Below, in pieces: positions 1 to 7,073 of a stretch of DNA of 18,185 bases. The translations under genes and the position numbers were made by a program. This DNA comes from Methanolinea sp. UBA473 (GTDB lineage Archaea > Halobacteriota > Methanomicrobia > Methanomicrobiales > Methanospirillaceae). The notes beneath the pieces are model-generated. The model made no database searches, had not been told where the DNA came from, and saw only the letters and a program-made list of their open reading frames with translations. Position 1 is the stretch's first letter, and the number at the start of each line of letters is the position of its first letter. Location of the stretch: the NCBI GenBank assembly GCA_002509495.1, contig DAEV01000106.1, positions 1 through 18,185 on the forward strand, given 5' to 3'.

Positions 1-255
1 TGTACACGCCTTCGCTATTCAGGTTATGAAATTCATGTTGAAAGAGTACCCCCAGTATTGAGGATTAAAGTGTTGAAAATTGGTGCTGGGTACATGGGGG
101 TTGCTAATTTAGAAGTTCAAGCCAAAGGTGCAGCAAATCCATATCGTAGTTTACATGTCCAAACTACAAAAGAGGAGGCTCTACAAGATGCTATATCTGG
201 ATTTTTTGCATTCCTGAAAGAAGGCTCTGAAGTAACTGAAGTGGAAGATTGGTGA
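1..255 (+). CDS. Unknown protein, 3' end only (5' part lies outside the window)
   Basis: The frame is open from base 1 to a TGA at 253-255, giving at least 84 codons. A TTG at 58 could be used as a start, but the coding-like frame runs past it to the window edge, so I read this as the C-terminal part of a longer gene. The tail is acidic (ends EVTEVEDW) and has a run of small and polar residues around AKGAANPYRS. I do not recognise the family. Base composition is clearly more AT-rich than the genes that follow (many A/T third positions), which suggests recent acquisition or a different origin. It converges with the regulator gene ending at 329. Confidence 0.5.
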   Translation, partial: CTRLRYSGYEIHVERVPPVLRIKVLKIGAGYMGVANLEVQAKGAANPYRSLHVQTTKEEALQDAISGFFAFLKEGSEVTEVEDW

Positions 256-328
256 TCCCCAATCTTTCTCTTCGCGCCAACCAACCGCGACTTATCTCCC
301 GTCCTTAAACATATCGATCCACCGTCAA

Positions 329-1255
329 CTAATCAGAACCTGTTTTATTTATCATCCGGATGAGTTCATCTCCGTCCTCAACCGACTGGAGACGCTGCTC
401 CCCGATCACGAGAGTCCTGCCAATTTTCTTCTGCTTTGCATAATCGGTGAGCACGCACATGGCATGCATCCCCGTTACCTGGGAGATGTTGCCGATCAGT
501 GCAGCGCGCTTGACCACCTTCTGCGAGGTGCCATATCCGGTCAGGATGGAATGGTCCGAGACCTCGATCAGGGCCTGGAACGGGGCCCTGTGCATGGCAT
601 GGAGGGTGGCGCCGATCCGCTCCAGGAATCCCATGGGGACCTCTTCATTGCCCTGTTCGGGCTCTTCTTCAAAGACGGACCTGTATTTGAGCAGATCGAT
701 GGACCGGACCAGTGCGGAGTCAAAGATCTCCTCGATTTTCTGGGCGATTTCGAGCGTGGTTCCCATCCCGACCTCGTACTTGCTGATGGTCCGGCGGGAG
801 ACCCCGAGGAGGTTGCCGAGATCCCCGAGCGACAGGTTTCGCTTTTCGCGAAGTTCCCTCATAACCTCGCCGTTGATATTGACATAAAGCCCTCCGGGAG
901 AGGCGTATACGAGGGGAGGGACCCCTTCCACGAACGCATCATACAGGGTGGATACGCTGATCGCATAGATGCCATACCTGAGATAGACCGCTCCACGCGC
1001 CAGCTCCGTGTCTCTCGCCCGGTCCCCGATGATGAAGGGCGATGCCTTCAGGTACCGCGCGATATGGTCCAGGTCCCTGGCGGTCTCTTCGCTAACACTA
1101 TCGATGTGGGAGACTACCTTGATTACCAGGGTCGTGTCCTTTGCGTTTGCGATGAGGTCAAAACTCCGCGGTCTCATGCTGAATCGTTCCGAAACGCGGA
1201 AACCGGCCATGAGAAGGACGCTGACCACCATCTGCAGGAGGCGTTCCTGTGACAT
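329..1255 (-). CDS. Archaeal HTH-type transcriptional regulator (COG1395-like)
   Basis: 308 aa from the ATG at 1255. The frame extends upstream to 1588, but that part overlaps tiaS antisense and crosses the promoter, so I reject it. Residues about 1-110 resemble a PD-(D/E)XK nuclease fold (FDLIA at 32-36, LVIKVV at 43-48). The acidic residue expected before the lysine is replaced by a hydrophobic one, so it is probably not catalytic. Residues about 134-180 form a Cro/C1-type helix-turn-helix (LSLGDLGNLLGVSRRTISKYE). A C-terminal domain of about 100 residues follows. The architecture matches a conserved family of putative archaeal regulators of unknown target. It is divergent from tiaS across 48 bp, so it may control itself and tiaS; this is inferred from layout only. 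Confidence 0.85.
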   Translation of the reverse strand: MSQERLLQMVVSVLLMAGFRVSERFSMRPRSFDLIANAKDTTLVIKVVSHIDSVSEETARDLDHIARYLKASPFIIGDRARDTELARGAVYLRYGIYAISVSTLYDAFVEGVPPLVYASPGGLYVNINGEVMRELREKRNLSLGDLGNLLGVSRRTISKYEVGMGTTLEIAQKIEEIFDSALVRSIDLLKYRSVFEEEPEQGNEEVPMGFLERIGATLHAMHRAPFQALIEVSDHSILTGYGTSQKVVKRAALIGNISQVTGMHAMCVLTDYAKQKKIGRTLVIGEQRLQSVEDGDELIRMINKTGSD

Positions 1256-1270
1256 TCCTTGAACGAATGG

Positions 1271-1293
1271 ATATACTTCGGAGAATATAAATA
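1271..1293. promoter_or_regulatory. Divergent promoter region, regulator / tiaS
   Basis: This AT-rich segment sits between the two divergent start codons (1255 minus, 1304 plus). ATAAAT/TATTTATATT at 1284-1293 is a TATA-like element for the minus gene, about 33 bp from its ATG. ATATAC at 1271-1276 lies about 30 bp before the plus ATG. Both fit short or absent leaders. The stretch 1271-1288 is also an imperfect inverted repeat (7 of 9 base pairs), a possible operator. Confidence 0.5.
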
Positions 1294-1303
1294 ATGATTG
1301 AAC

Positions 1304-2560
1304 ATGCGCATCGGGATTGACGACACCGACTCGCCCAGGGGTATGTGCACCACCTACCTTGGGGCGGTGCTTGCGGATCGCCTCAGGCGTGCAAGGATAC
1401 CGGTAAGGGAGGCCAGGCTCGTGCGACTCAATCCGAACGTTCTCTATAAAACCCGTGGGAACGCGGCAATCTGCCTCGAAACAGGTGGGAATTTCCGCGA
1501 GGTCTTCCGGATGGCCTGCCAGGCAGTCGAGGATTTCGGAGAACTCGCGCAGGAAGAGACCCGTCCCGGGGTTGTCGTGGTGAACCATCCTCCCCCTCCT
1601 GAGTTCTACCGCAGGGCAGTCCAGGATTTCTGTACGCTCGATGAGGCGATGGCAATTCTCGAAACTGCCGGCGCCCTCTATAAAGGCTGGAATGGTGGCA
1701 GGGGACTTATCGGCGCCACCGCAGCGGTATGCAGCCGGTTCCCGGATTCCACCTACGAATTACTGGCATACCGGGACCAGAAGAACTGGGGCACTCCCAG
1801 ATCCGTCGAACGGGAGAGCCTCTTCGCAGCCGAAGCCCATACTTACCCCCATACGTGGGACACGGTCGACCGGGAAGACGGTGTCGTGGTCTGCGTCCCT
1901 CACACTCCCGATCCCGTGCTCTTCGGGATCCGTGGGGAGAGGCCGGGCTGGATCTCCTTTGCAAGGGAGTACGTGCATTCCGAAAAGCCCGCGCTCGAAC
2001 AGACGTGGGTTACAAACCAGGGGACGGATGCCCATCTGGTTCCCGGGCGGATCGGCCGCCTCCAGGAGGGTCGCTCCTACCTGCTCCCCGGAATGGTCGC
2101 AACCGTTCCGGTTACGGGGGAGGGCGGTCACGTCTCTTTCTTCCTCCGGGACGAAAGCGGCCAGGTCCGCTGCATGGCATATGAACCTACCAAGGGATTC
2201 CGGGACCTCATAAGGGGCCTCCGGCCGGGGGACAGCCTGGTGGTTGCAGGAAGTTACAAAAGGGAGAGCATCAACCTCGAGAAACTCCTGATCCGAAGCC
2301 TTTACGGGGAAATTTCAAGGAAACCACCCCGCTGTGAGCGGTGCGGGAAACGAATGACAAGTGCGGGCACGGGGAAGGGATACAAATGCCGCAAATGCGG
2401 GGGGAGGGCATCCACTCCCGAGATCGTTACGATCGAAAGGATTCTATCTCCAGGCTGGTACGAGGTCCCGCCCATCGCCAGGAGGCACCTGGCCCGGCCG
2501 CTCTGCCGCGGACCCCCCGTAATCCCTGCAGATGCTCCCGGGAACGACCCGGACGAGTAA
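1304..2560 (+). CDS. tiaS: tRNA(Ile2) 2-agmatinylcytidine synthetase TiaS
   Basis: 418 aa. TiaS attaches agmatine to C34 of tRNA-Ile2 (anticodon CAU) using ATP, so that the tRNA reads AUA as isoleucine. The N-terminal MRIGIDDTDSPRG motif is the family signature, followed by the kinase-like and ferredoxin-like core (KTRGNAAICLET at about 49-60, YKGWNGGRGLIGA at about 126-138). An OB-fold follows at about 262-335. A C-terminal zinc ribbon has Cys344, Cys347, Cys362 and Cys365. Length is typical. I use the ATG at 1304; a TTG two codons earlier is possible. It is divergent from the HTH regulator and 75 bp ahead of deoxyhypusine synthase, another modifier of the translation machinery. Confidence 0.93.
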   Translation: MRIGIDDTDSPRGMCTTYLGAVLADRLRRARIPVREARLVRLNPNVLYKTRGNAAICLETGGNFREVFRMACQAVEDFGELAQEETRPGVVVVNHPPPPEFYRRAVQDFCTLDEAMAILETAGALYKGWNGGRGLIGATAAVCSRFPDSTYELLAYRDQKNWGTPRSVERESLFAAEAHTYPHTWDTVDREDGVVVCVPHTPDPVLFGIRGERPGWISFAREYVHSEKPALEQTWVTNQGTDAHLVPGRIGRLQEGRSYLLPGMVATVPVTGEGGHVSFFLRDESGQVRCMAYEPTKGFRDLIRGLRPGDSLVVAGSYKRESINLEKLLIRSLYGEISRKPPRCERCGKRMTSAGTGKGYKCRKCGGRASTPEIVTIERILSPGWYEVPPIARRHLARPLCRGPPVIPADAPGNDPDE

Positions 2561-2635
2561 TGTCCTCCCGCGGGGCCAGGGCTCCGCCTGCACCGTGGGG
2601 AAAACCTATCGTTCACCGTACCCCACCTGGTACCT

Positions 2636-3565
2636 ATGCAGTGCAGTGATCCGGTCGAACAGGTGCTCTTAAAGCCAGGGATGACTGTGGGAGAACTCGT
2701 CTCGGCCCTTGGGCGCGCAGGAGCCTACAACGGCGGGGCTCTTGCCCGTGCGGCGGACATCTACGAGGGCATGCTCCGGGACAGGCAGGCAGTAAGGTTC
2801 CTGGGGCTGGCCGGTGCGATGGTCCCCGCGGGTATGGGCCGGATCGTCAGCGACCTGATCGACGGGGGACACGTGGATGTTCTCGTCTCCACCGGGGCGA
2901 ATTTAACTCACGACATCATCGAGTCCCTCGGATGCCGGCATTATCATGGGACAGCCGTCTGCTCTGATGTGGCCTTAAGGGACGAGGAGATCAACCGGAT
3001 TTACGATGTGTTCCTCCCGAACGATGCGTTCATTAAATTTGAAGAGTTCATGCAGGAAGTCTTCTCTGAACTCCCCCCTTCCGCCCCCCTGACGATCGCC
3101 GGGCTGCTGGCCGTGATCGGATCGAAGCTGGATTCGGGGATCCTTGCATCCGCCACCCGGGGGAATATCCCGGTTTACTGTCCTGCCATCGCGGACTCCA
3201 TGATCGGCCTCCAGTTCTGGCTCTTCTCCCAGACGAACAGGGTTACGGTGGATGCATTCCGCGACATGCAGGCCCTGCTCTCGACATGCTTCGATGCCAA
3301 GCGGGCCGGAGCACTTCTTATCGGCGGAGGGGTGCCCAAGAACTTTATCCTCCAGAGCATGCTGATGACCCCGCGGGGATTTGACTACGCGGTCCAGCTG
3401 ACCGGGGACCGCCCGGACCTCGGCGGGCTTTCGGGAGCCACCCTGGACGAAGCCCGCTCCTGGGGAAAGATTACCGGGGATGCCCGGGCAGTGACGGTAT
3501 ACGGGGATGCCACCATCACATTCCCGCTGCTCGTCGCCGCCGTACTCGAGAGGCTGGGACGATGA
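2636..3565 (+). CDS. dys: Deoxyhypusine synthase
   Basis: 309 aa. It transfers an aminobutyl group (from spermidine, or from agmatine in some archaea) to one lysine of translation factor aIF5A in an NAD-dependent reaction. Seen: the NAD-site motif STGANLTHD at about 85-93, FDYAVQLTGDRPDLGGLSGA at about 249-268, and the catalytic region EARSWGKI, with Lys278 corresponding to the enamine-forming lysine of the family. Length fits the archaeal enzyme. The ATG at 2636 has no strong Shine-Dalgarno; a short inverted repeat (GTACC/GGTAC, 2618-2633) lies just before it. Its stop overlaps the pyrF start by 4 bp (ATGA), so the two are translationally coupled. Confidence 0.92.
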   Translation: MQCSDPVEQVLLKPGMTVGELVSALGRAGAYNGGALARAADIYEGMLRDRQAVRFLGLAGAMVPAGMGRIVSDLIDGGHVDVLVSTGANLTHDIIESLGCRHYHGTAVCSDVALRDEEINRIYDVFLPNDAFIKFEEFMQEVFSELPPSAPLTIAGLLAVIGSKLDSGILASATRGNIPVYCPAIADSMIGLQFWLFSQTNRVTVDAFRDMQALLSTCFDAKRAGALLIGGGVPKNFILQSMLMTPRGFDYAVQLTGDRPDLGGLSGATLDEARSWGKITGDARAVTVYGDATITFPLLVAAVLERLGR

Positions 3566-4197
3566 CGGAGCTCATCCTGGCGCTCGATGTGCAGGACAGG
3601 GCTGCTGCGCTGCGGACCACGGCAGCCTGCGCCCCATACCTCGATGCCATCAAGGTCGGGTATCCCCTCGTCCTCTCGGAAGGCCTCTCCATCGCAGGAG
3701 ACCTCGCTGCCTCCGGTCTCCCCCTGATCGCCGATTTCAAGGTTGCAGACATCCCCAACACCAACCGGCTCATCGCCGAGCGGGTCTTCTCGTCCGGCTT
3801 CCATGCCATCATCTGCCACGGATTCGTGGGAATGGATGCCGTGGCTGCCTGCGTGGAGGCAGCCCACGACCATGGAGGGGAATGCCTTGTCGTGGCGGAG
3901 ATGAGCCATCCCGGCGCGGTGGAGTTCTTCCACGGCGGTATTGCCGAAAAGATCGCCCGCATGGCGGTGGAGTGCCACGCGGACGGGATTATCGCCCCGG
4001 CAACCCGCCCCGAACGGATCCGGGCGCTCCGGGAGATCGTGGGCAAAAGGATCATCTACTCCCCGGGTGTGGGTGCTCAGGGAGGCGATCCGGCCTCCAT
4101 CGCCTCGATCGTCGATGGAATCATCGTGGGACGCCAGATCTACGAAGCCGATGACCCGGGGAGGGAGGCCGCAAAGCTCTCCGCATTCCGCCGATGA
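3562..4197 (+). CDS. pyrF: Orotidine 5'-phosphate decarboxylase
   Basis: 211 aa, the usual size of the short archaeal enzyme. It decarboxylates OMP to UMP, the last step of de novo pyrimidine synthesis. Seen: ILALDV at the N-terminus, the substrate lysine in IKVGYP (Lys31), the catalytic DxKxxD tetrad segment ADFKVADIPNT (Asp58, Lys60, Asp63), SPGVGAQGGDP near the phosphate site, and the closing IIVGRQIY with its phosphate-binding arginine. The start overlaps the dys stop by 4 bp. No other pyrimidine gene is in the window. Confidence 0.95.
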   Translation: MTELILALDVQDRAAALRTTAACAPYLDAIKVGYPLVLSEGLSIAGDLAASGLPLIADFKVADIPNTNRLIAERVFSSGFHAIICHGFVGMDAVAACVEAAHDHGGECLVVAEMSHPGAVEFFHGGIAEKIARMAVECHADGIIAPATRPERIRALREIVGKRIIYSPGVGAQGGDPASIASIVDGIIVGRQIYEADDPGREAAKLSAFRR

Positions 4198-4264
4198 TGA
4201 GAACAAAGTCTGAACAGATGATGACCCCTATGAGTCGACTGAGGCGGATGGAAGGAGCTAAAGG

Positions 4265-4272
4265 TTTAAAAG
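4265..4272 (+). promoter_or_regulatory. TATA box for the NrdD-like/cbiZ unit
   Basis: TTTAAAAG lies about 27 bp before the ATG at 4295. That spacing puts transcription start at or beside the start codon, so the mRNA is probably leaderless. No Shine-Dalgarno is visible between the box and the ATG. Confidence 0.6.
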
Positions 4273-4294
4273 TCAAAAATATCCATGTAAATGT

Positions 4295-4657
4295 ATGCAC
4301 TGGAGTAACGAGCAGAAAGCGCTGGCAAAGAAGTACCGCCGCCTCGATGATATCCCACCCACCGAGCGGCAGTACAAGTGCCACACATGCCACCTGATCG
4401 TGGACGAGACCCCCTGCCCCCGTTGCGGAGACTCTCACCTCCAGATCATGTGCCCGCTTGACCATTGCCACTGTTCCCACGAGATCATCTCGGGGATCGA
4501 ATACTGCCCCCTCTGCGGCGAAGCGGTATGCCCGGACTGCGGGAGCCATGATGTGGTTCAGATCAGCAGGGTGACCGGCTACCTCCAGGAAGTCTCGGGC
4601 TGGAACGCCGGGAAGCAGCAGGAATTGAAGGACCGCATGCGCTACACCGTGGCATGA
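4295..4657 (+). CDS. Free-standing NrdD C-terminal-like protein (zinc site plus glycyl-radical motif)
   Basis: 120 aa with 11 cysteines. Residues about 70-108 match the C-terminal end of anaerobic (class III) ribonucleotide reductase: a four-cysteine zinc site (YCPLCGEAVCPDCGS; Cys71, 74, 79, 82) then ISRVTGYL, whose Gly95 is where the family carries its glycyl radical, and SGWNAGKQQEL. The roughly 600-residue catalytic barrel of NrdD is absent. The N-terminal half adds two further CxxC pairs (Cys29/32, Cys41/44) and a CPLDHCHC cluster. It could be a split subunit, an exchangeable radical domain in the manner of YfiD, or a regulatory zinc protein. It is translationally coupled to cbiZ by a 4-bp ATGA overlap. 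Confidence 0.8.
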   Translation: MHWSNEQKALAKKYRRLDDIPPTERQYKCHTCHLIVDETPCPRCGDSHLQIMCPLDHCHCSHEIISGIEYCPLCGEAVCPDCGSHDVVQISRVTGYLQEVSGWNAGKQQELKDRMRYTVA

Positions 4658-5532
4658 GGTATTACCTCCGCAGGGGTACCCTCATCCTGCGCGGTTCGTT
4701 CCGGGCAGCCAGTACGGGCATATCGGGCGGCCTTTCAAGGGTATCCACTATCCTGAACCATTCGATGGAGCCGGGCGGGATCCGACGGGATCCCGAACGG
4801 GAACTGCAGGGAATTCTCGCGTGCGAGGGTCTTCCCCCTGATTTTTTCGGGCTCGTGACCTCGGTGGACATGAACCACCTTTGCATCCTGCAGTACGATT
4901 TTATCACGGTTTTCATCACTGCCGGAATTCCTTCCGGGACCGCTTCGGGGGATTCCATCAGCCTCATCATTTACAGTCGCGAGGGGATGACTGATGCCGC
5001 GCTTCTCGAATCAATCCTCACTGCGACGGAGGCAAAAACATCAGCGCTCGGATCGATGGGGTATCTTTTCAGCGGGACTCCGGGCGATGCAGTGATCGTA
5101 GCATGCGAGGGGAAGTCCAGGCATGAATCCGCGGGGACCCGTTCAGACGCAGGAGACCGGATTTCTGCAGCCGTCCGGTTCGGTGTGCCGGAAGCCCTCC
5201 ACAGGCACGAAGGCACGGTGAGCCGTGAGCGTCCTTCGTTCTTCATCTACAGCCGGTTCCAGGGTGACCACTGGGTCGAATGGCTGCCGGACCAGTGCCC
5301 TTATTATCCCTGCCATTTTGCCGGCCAGGCCTGTGATTACTGTTACTGCCCATTCTACCCCTGTTCCGACGAGACCCTTGGGCAATGGGTGAAGAGTTCT
5401 TCCCGGAACGGGTCTGTCTGGAACTGCAGTTCCTGCACCCTTCTCCACCAGCCGGTGGTGGCAAAGTACCTCGCGGACCATCCGGAGGCATCGCTGGAAG
5501 AGCTGAAAGCAAAAATCAGGATGAAAAAATAG
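4654..5532 (+). CDS. cbiZ: Adenosylcobinamide amidohydrolase CbiZ with C-terminal cysteine-rich domain
   Basis: 292 aa. CbiZ removes the aminopropanol side chain of adenosylcobinamide to give adenosylcobyric acid, letting archaea salvage incomplete corrinoids. Seen: LRRGTLILRGSFRAASTGISGG at about residues 5-26, TVFITAGIPSG at about 85-95, ATEAKTSAL at about 124-132, then a short DAVIVAC. After about residue 195 an extra domain begins, with CPYYPC, CDYCYCPFYPC and CSSC (about 215-261), ending in a helical tail. It resembles the cysteine-rich small domain found fused to CbiZ in other methanogens and probably binds metal. The gene starts inside the stop of the NrdD-like gene and converges with the DUF1858 gene, with 2 bp between the stops. 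Confidence 0.88.
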   Translation: MRYYLRRGTLILRGSFRAASTGISGGLSRVSTILNHSMEPGGIRRDPERELQGILACEGLPPDFFGLVTSVDMNHLCILQYDFITVFITAGIPSGTASGDSISLIIYSREGMTDAALLESILTATEAKTSALGSMGYLFSGTPGDAVIVACEGKSRHESAGTRSDAGDRISAAVRFGVPEALHRHEGTVSRERPSFFIYSRFQGDHWVEWLPDQCPYYPCHFAGQACDYCYCPFYPCSDETLGQWVKSSSRNGSVWNCSSCTLLHQPVVAKYLADHPEASLEELKAKIRMKK

Positions 5533-5534
5533 GG

Positions 5535-5729
5535 TTACGCATTGCTGATGCCCAGGGCCGAGAGCAACTCGTCCAGGGGGATGCCGTGGGCCATGGCGGC
5601 CTCCTTGATGGTCTCGCCGCGGGCGATTGCGCATCCCACGCACCCCATCCCGAATTTGAACAGTACCTCCGCGGATTCCGGCTTTTCCTTCATAAGCTCG
5701 TAAATCGTGCTATCTGCGGTAATTCCCAT
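5535..5729 (-). CDS. DUF1858-family redox disulfide small protein
   Basis: 64 aa from the ATG at 5729. The frame stays open to 5801, but the upstream part crosses a TATA box, and the family begins at MGITADSTIYELM. The core GMGCVGCAIARGETIKEAAMAHGI carries a CxxC pair (Cys30, Cys33) after a helix and matches the small domain associated with hybrid cluster (prismane) proteins (DUF1858). The expected role is thiol redox or metal handling; substrate unknown. It stands alone and is divergent from the RPA gene. I see no hybrid cluster gene in the window. Confidence 0.85.
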   Translation of the reverse strand: MGITADSTIYELMKEKPESAEVLFKFGMGCVGCAIARGETIKEAAMAHGIPLDELLSALGISNA

Positions 5730-5752
5730 GAAGGTACTATTTGAGGGTGCCG

Positions 5753-5761
5753 TAATATAAA
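5753..5761 (-). promoter_or_regulatory. TATA box for the DUF1858 gene
   Basis: On the minus strand this reads TTTATATTA. Its centre is about 28 bp before the ATG at 5729, predicting a leaderless transcript and supporting that start over upstream in-frame codons. Confidence 0.6.
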
Positions 5762-5801
5762 CCTTCAGGAAATGGTCCTTAGTTTCACCGCTCACCCGCA
5801 C

Positions 5802-5838
5802 CTTTTATGTGGGGGATCGGATGACACTTTCCCGGAGA
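5802..5838 (+). promoter_or_regulatory. Promoter and ribosome binding site of the RPA operon
   Basis: CTTTTATGT at 5802-5810 is a TATA-like box about 40 bp before the ATG at 5847. GGAGA at 5834-5838 is a Shine-Dalgarno-like site 8 bp before that ATG. Unlike most promoters here, this one predicts a short leader. Confidence 0.45.
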
Positions 5839-5846
5839 TGTAGAAA

Positions 5847-7073
5847 ATGGATTTTTCCGAAACTGCCGAAAGAATCTCCCAGAAAATAACCTCCCAGGGA
5901 CATCCGGTTGAGAAAGCCGGGATCGAGGTCAAGTTGAAACGCCTTGTGGAAGAATTCGGGGTGCCGCCCGCAGAAGCGGAGAGGACGGTCATGAACGAGT
6001 TCGCCAGAGAATTCTCGCTCTCCGGCCTCCGCAGCAGCGGGCCCGGTGAGCAGAAGAGCCTGAATCAGGTCATATCCGGAGAATGGGTTACAGTCGAGGG
6101 AAAGGTCGTAGCCCTCACAGCCTCGCCGTCCCCCGCTATTGCCCAGACGGGAATCCTGGCCGACGAATCGGGCGGGATGCGGTTTGTCGTCTGGGCCAAG
6201 GCGAATGCCGCCACCCTGCAGATCGGACGATGGTACCGACTGGATTCCGCGGTCGTGGATCAGTTCAAAGGAGTCCTTAACCTGAAGATCCACTCGGGCA
6301 CAAAGGTTACGGAGATCACACGGGAGAGTGCACTCGCCCCGGAGGTCACTCCCATTGACAAACTATCCCCCGGTGTCGGGAGCGTGCGGGCGAAGGTCGT
6401 TCAGGAGTGGGAATCCACCCATGACCGCATCCTCCAGTCGGGTATGCTCGCAGACGAGACCGGATCGGTCCGTTTCGTTTTGTGGAAGGAAGAGGGAAAG
6501 GAACGCCTGAACCCGTCGGGACTGTATTCAATCTATTATGCCCAGGTGGACGACTATAATGGCAGGCTTTCCCTCAACCTTAACACTGCGACTCTCCTGC
6601 CGGAAGAAGGGGACATCCAGGTCCGGACCGGGGACGCCTCCTTTTCAGGTGCCTTCGTGCACCTGAGTCCCGGTTCAGGACTGGTGAAGCGATGTCCCGT
6701 TGAGGGATGCAACCGTGTCCTCTCCCGCCAGAACTACTGCCCGGTGCATGAAATCCAGCCCGGGTTCCAGTACGACCTGCGCATCAAGGGCTGGCTTGAC
6801 AACGGAGATGAGACCAGGGAAGTCCTGATGCAGCGGAAGGAGACCGAAGAGATCACCGGGATGACCCTTGAAGCCGCCAGGGAGATGGCCGAGAACAACC
6901 CGCTGGGGATGGACGAGGTCTTTCTTTCGGTCAGGGAGAAGCTCCTGGGGCGATACCTTTCCTGCACGGGCAGGGAGATAGAGAGGCGGCTGCTGGTATC
7001 CTGCTGCGAATTCCTCCACTACCAGCCCGATGAACTTGCCGGTCTCCTGAACCGCTCAGGGGGTGCCCTCTGA
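5847..7073 (+). CDS. Replication protein A (ssDNA-binding, OB folds plus zinc finger)
   Basis: 408 aa. It coats single-stranded DNA in replication, repair and recombination. After a helical N-terminal segment (1-65), OB fold 1 spans about 72-155 (WVTVEGKVVAL, ILADESGGMRFVVW) and OB fold 2 about 165-250 (VRAKVVQEWES, MLADETGSVRFVLW). The repeated LADE(S/T)G..RFV.W signature shows internal duplication. A zinc finger follows with Cys283, Cys288, Cys298 and His301 (CPVEGC, YCPVH), then a C-terminal domain to 408 that may be a further OB fold. This matches the euryarchaeal RPA type with a CX4CXnCX2H finger. Its stop overlaps the next start by one base (TGATG). Confidence 0.92.
   Translation: MDFSETAERISQKITSQGHPVEKAGIEVKLKRLVEEFGVPPAEAERTVMNEFAREFSLSGLRSSGPGEQKSLNQVISGEWVTVEGKVVALTASPSPAIAQTGILADESGGMRFVVWAKANAATLQIGRWYRLDSAVVDQFKGVLNLKIHSGTKVTEITRESALAPEVTPIDKLSPGVGSVRAKVVQEWESTHDRILQSGMLADETGSVRFVLWKEEGKERLNPSGLYSIYYAQVDDYNGRLSLNLNTATLLPEEGDIQVRTGDASFSGAFVHLSPGSGLVKRCPVEGCNRVLSRQNYCPVHEIQPGFQYDLRIKGWLDNGDETREVLMQRKETEEITGMTLEAAREMAENNPLGMDEVFLSVREKLLGRYLSCTGREIERRLLVSCCEFLHYQPDELAGLLNRSGGAL

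Noticed and set aside
464..1252. 262-codon frame antisense to the HTH regulator
   Set aside because: It mirrors the regulator gene in a GC-rich region; the product has no recognisable motif, and the minus-strand gene has clear domains and a promoter.
1256..1588. Upstream extension of the minus-strand regulator frame
   Set aside because: It runs antisense through tiaS and across the divergent promoter; the family's N-terminus begins at the ATG at 1255.
3385..4206. 273-codon minus frame over dys and pyrF
   Set aside because: Antisense shadow of two well-supported enzymes, with low-complexity composition and no family match that I can see.
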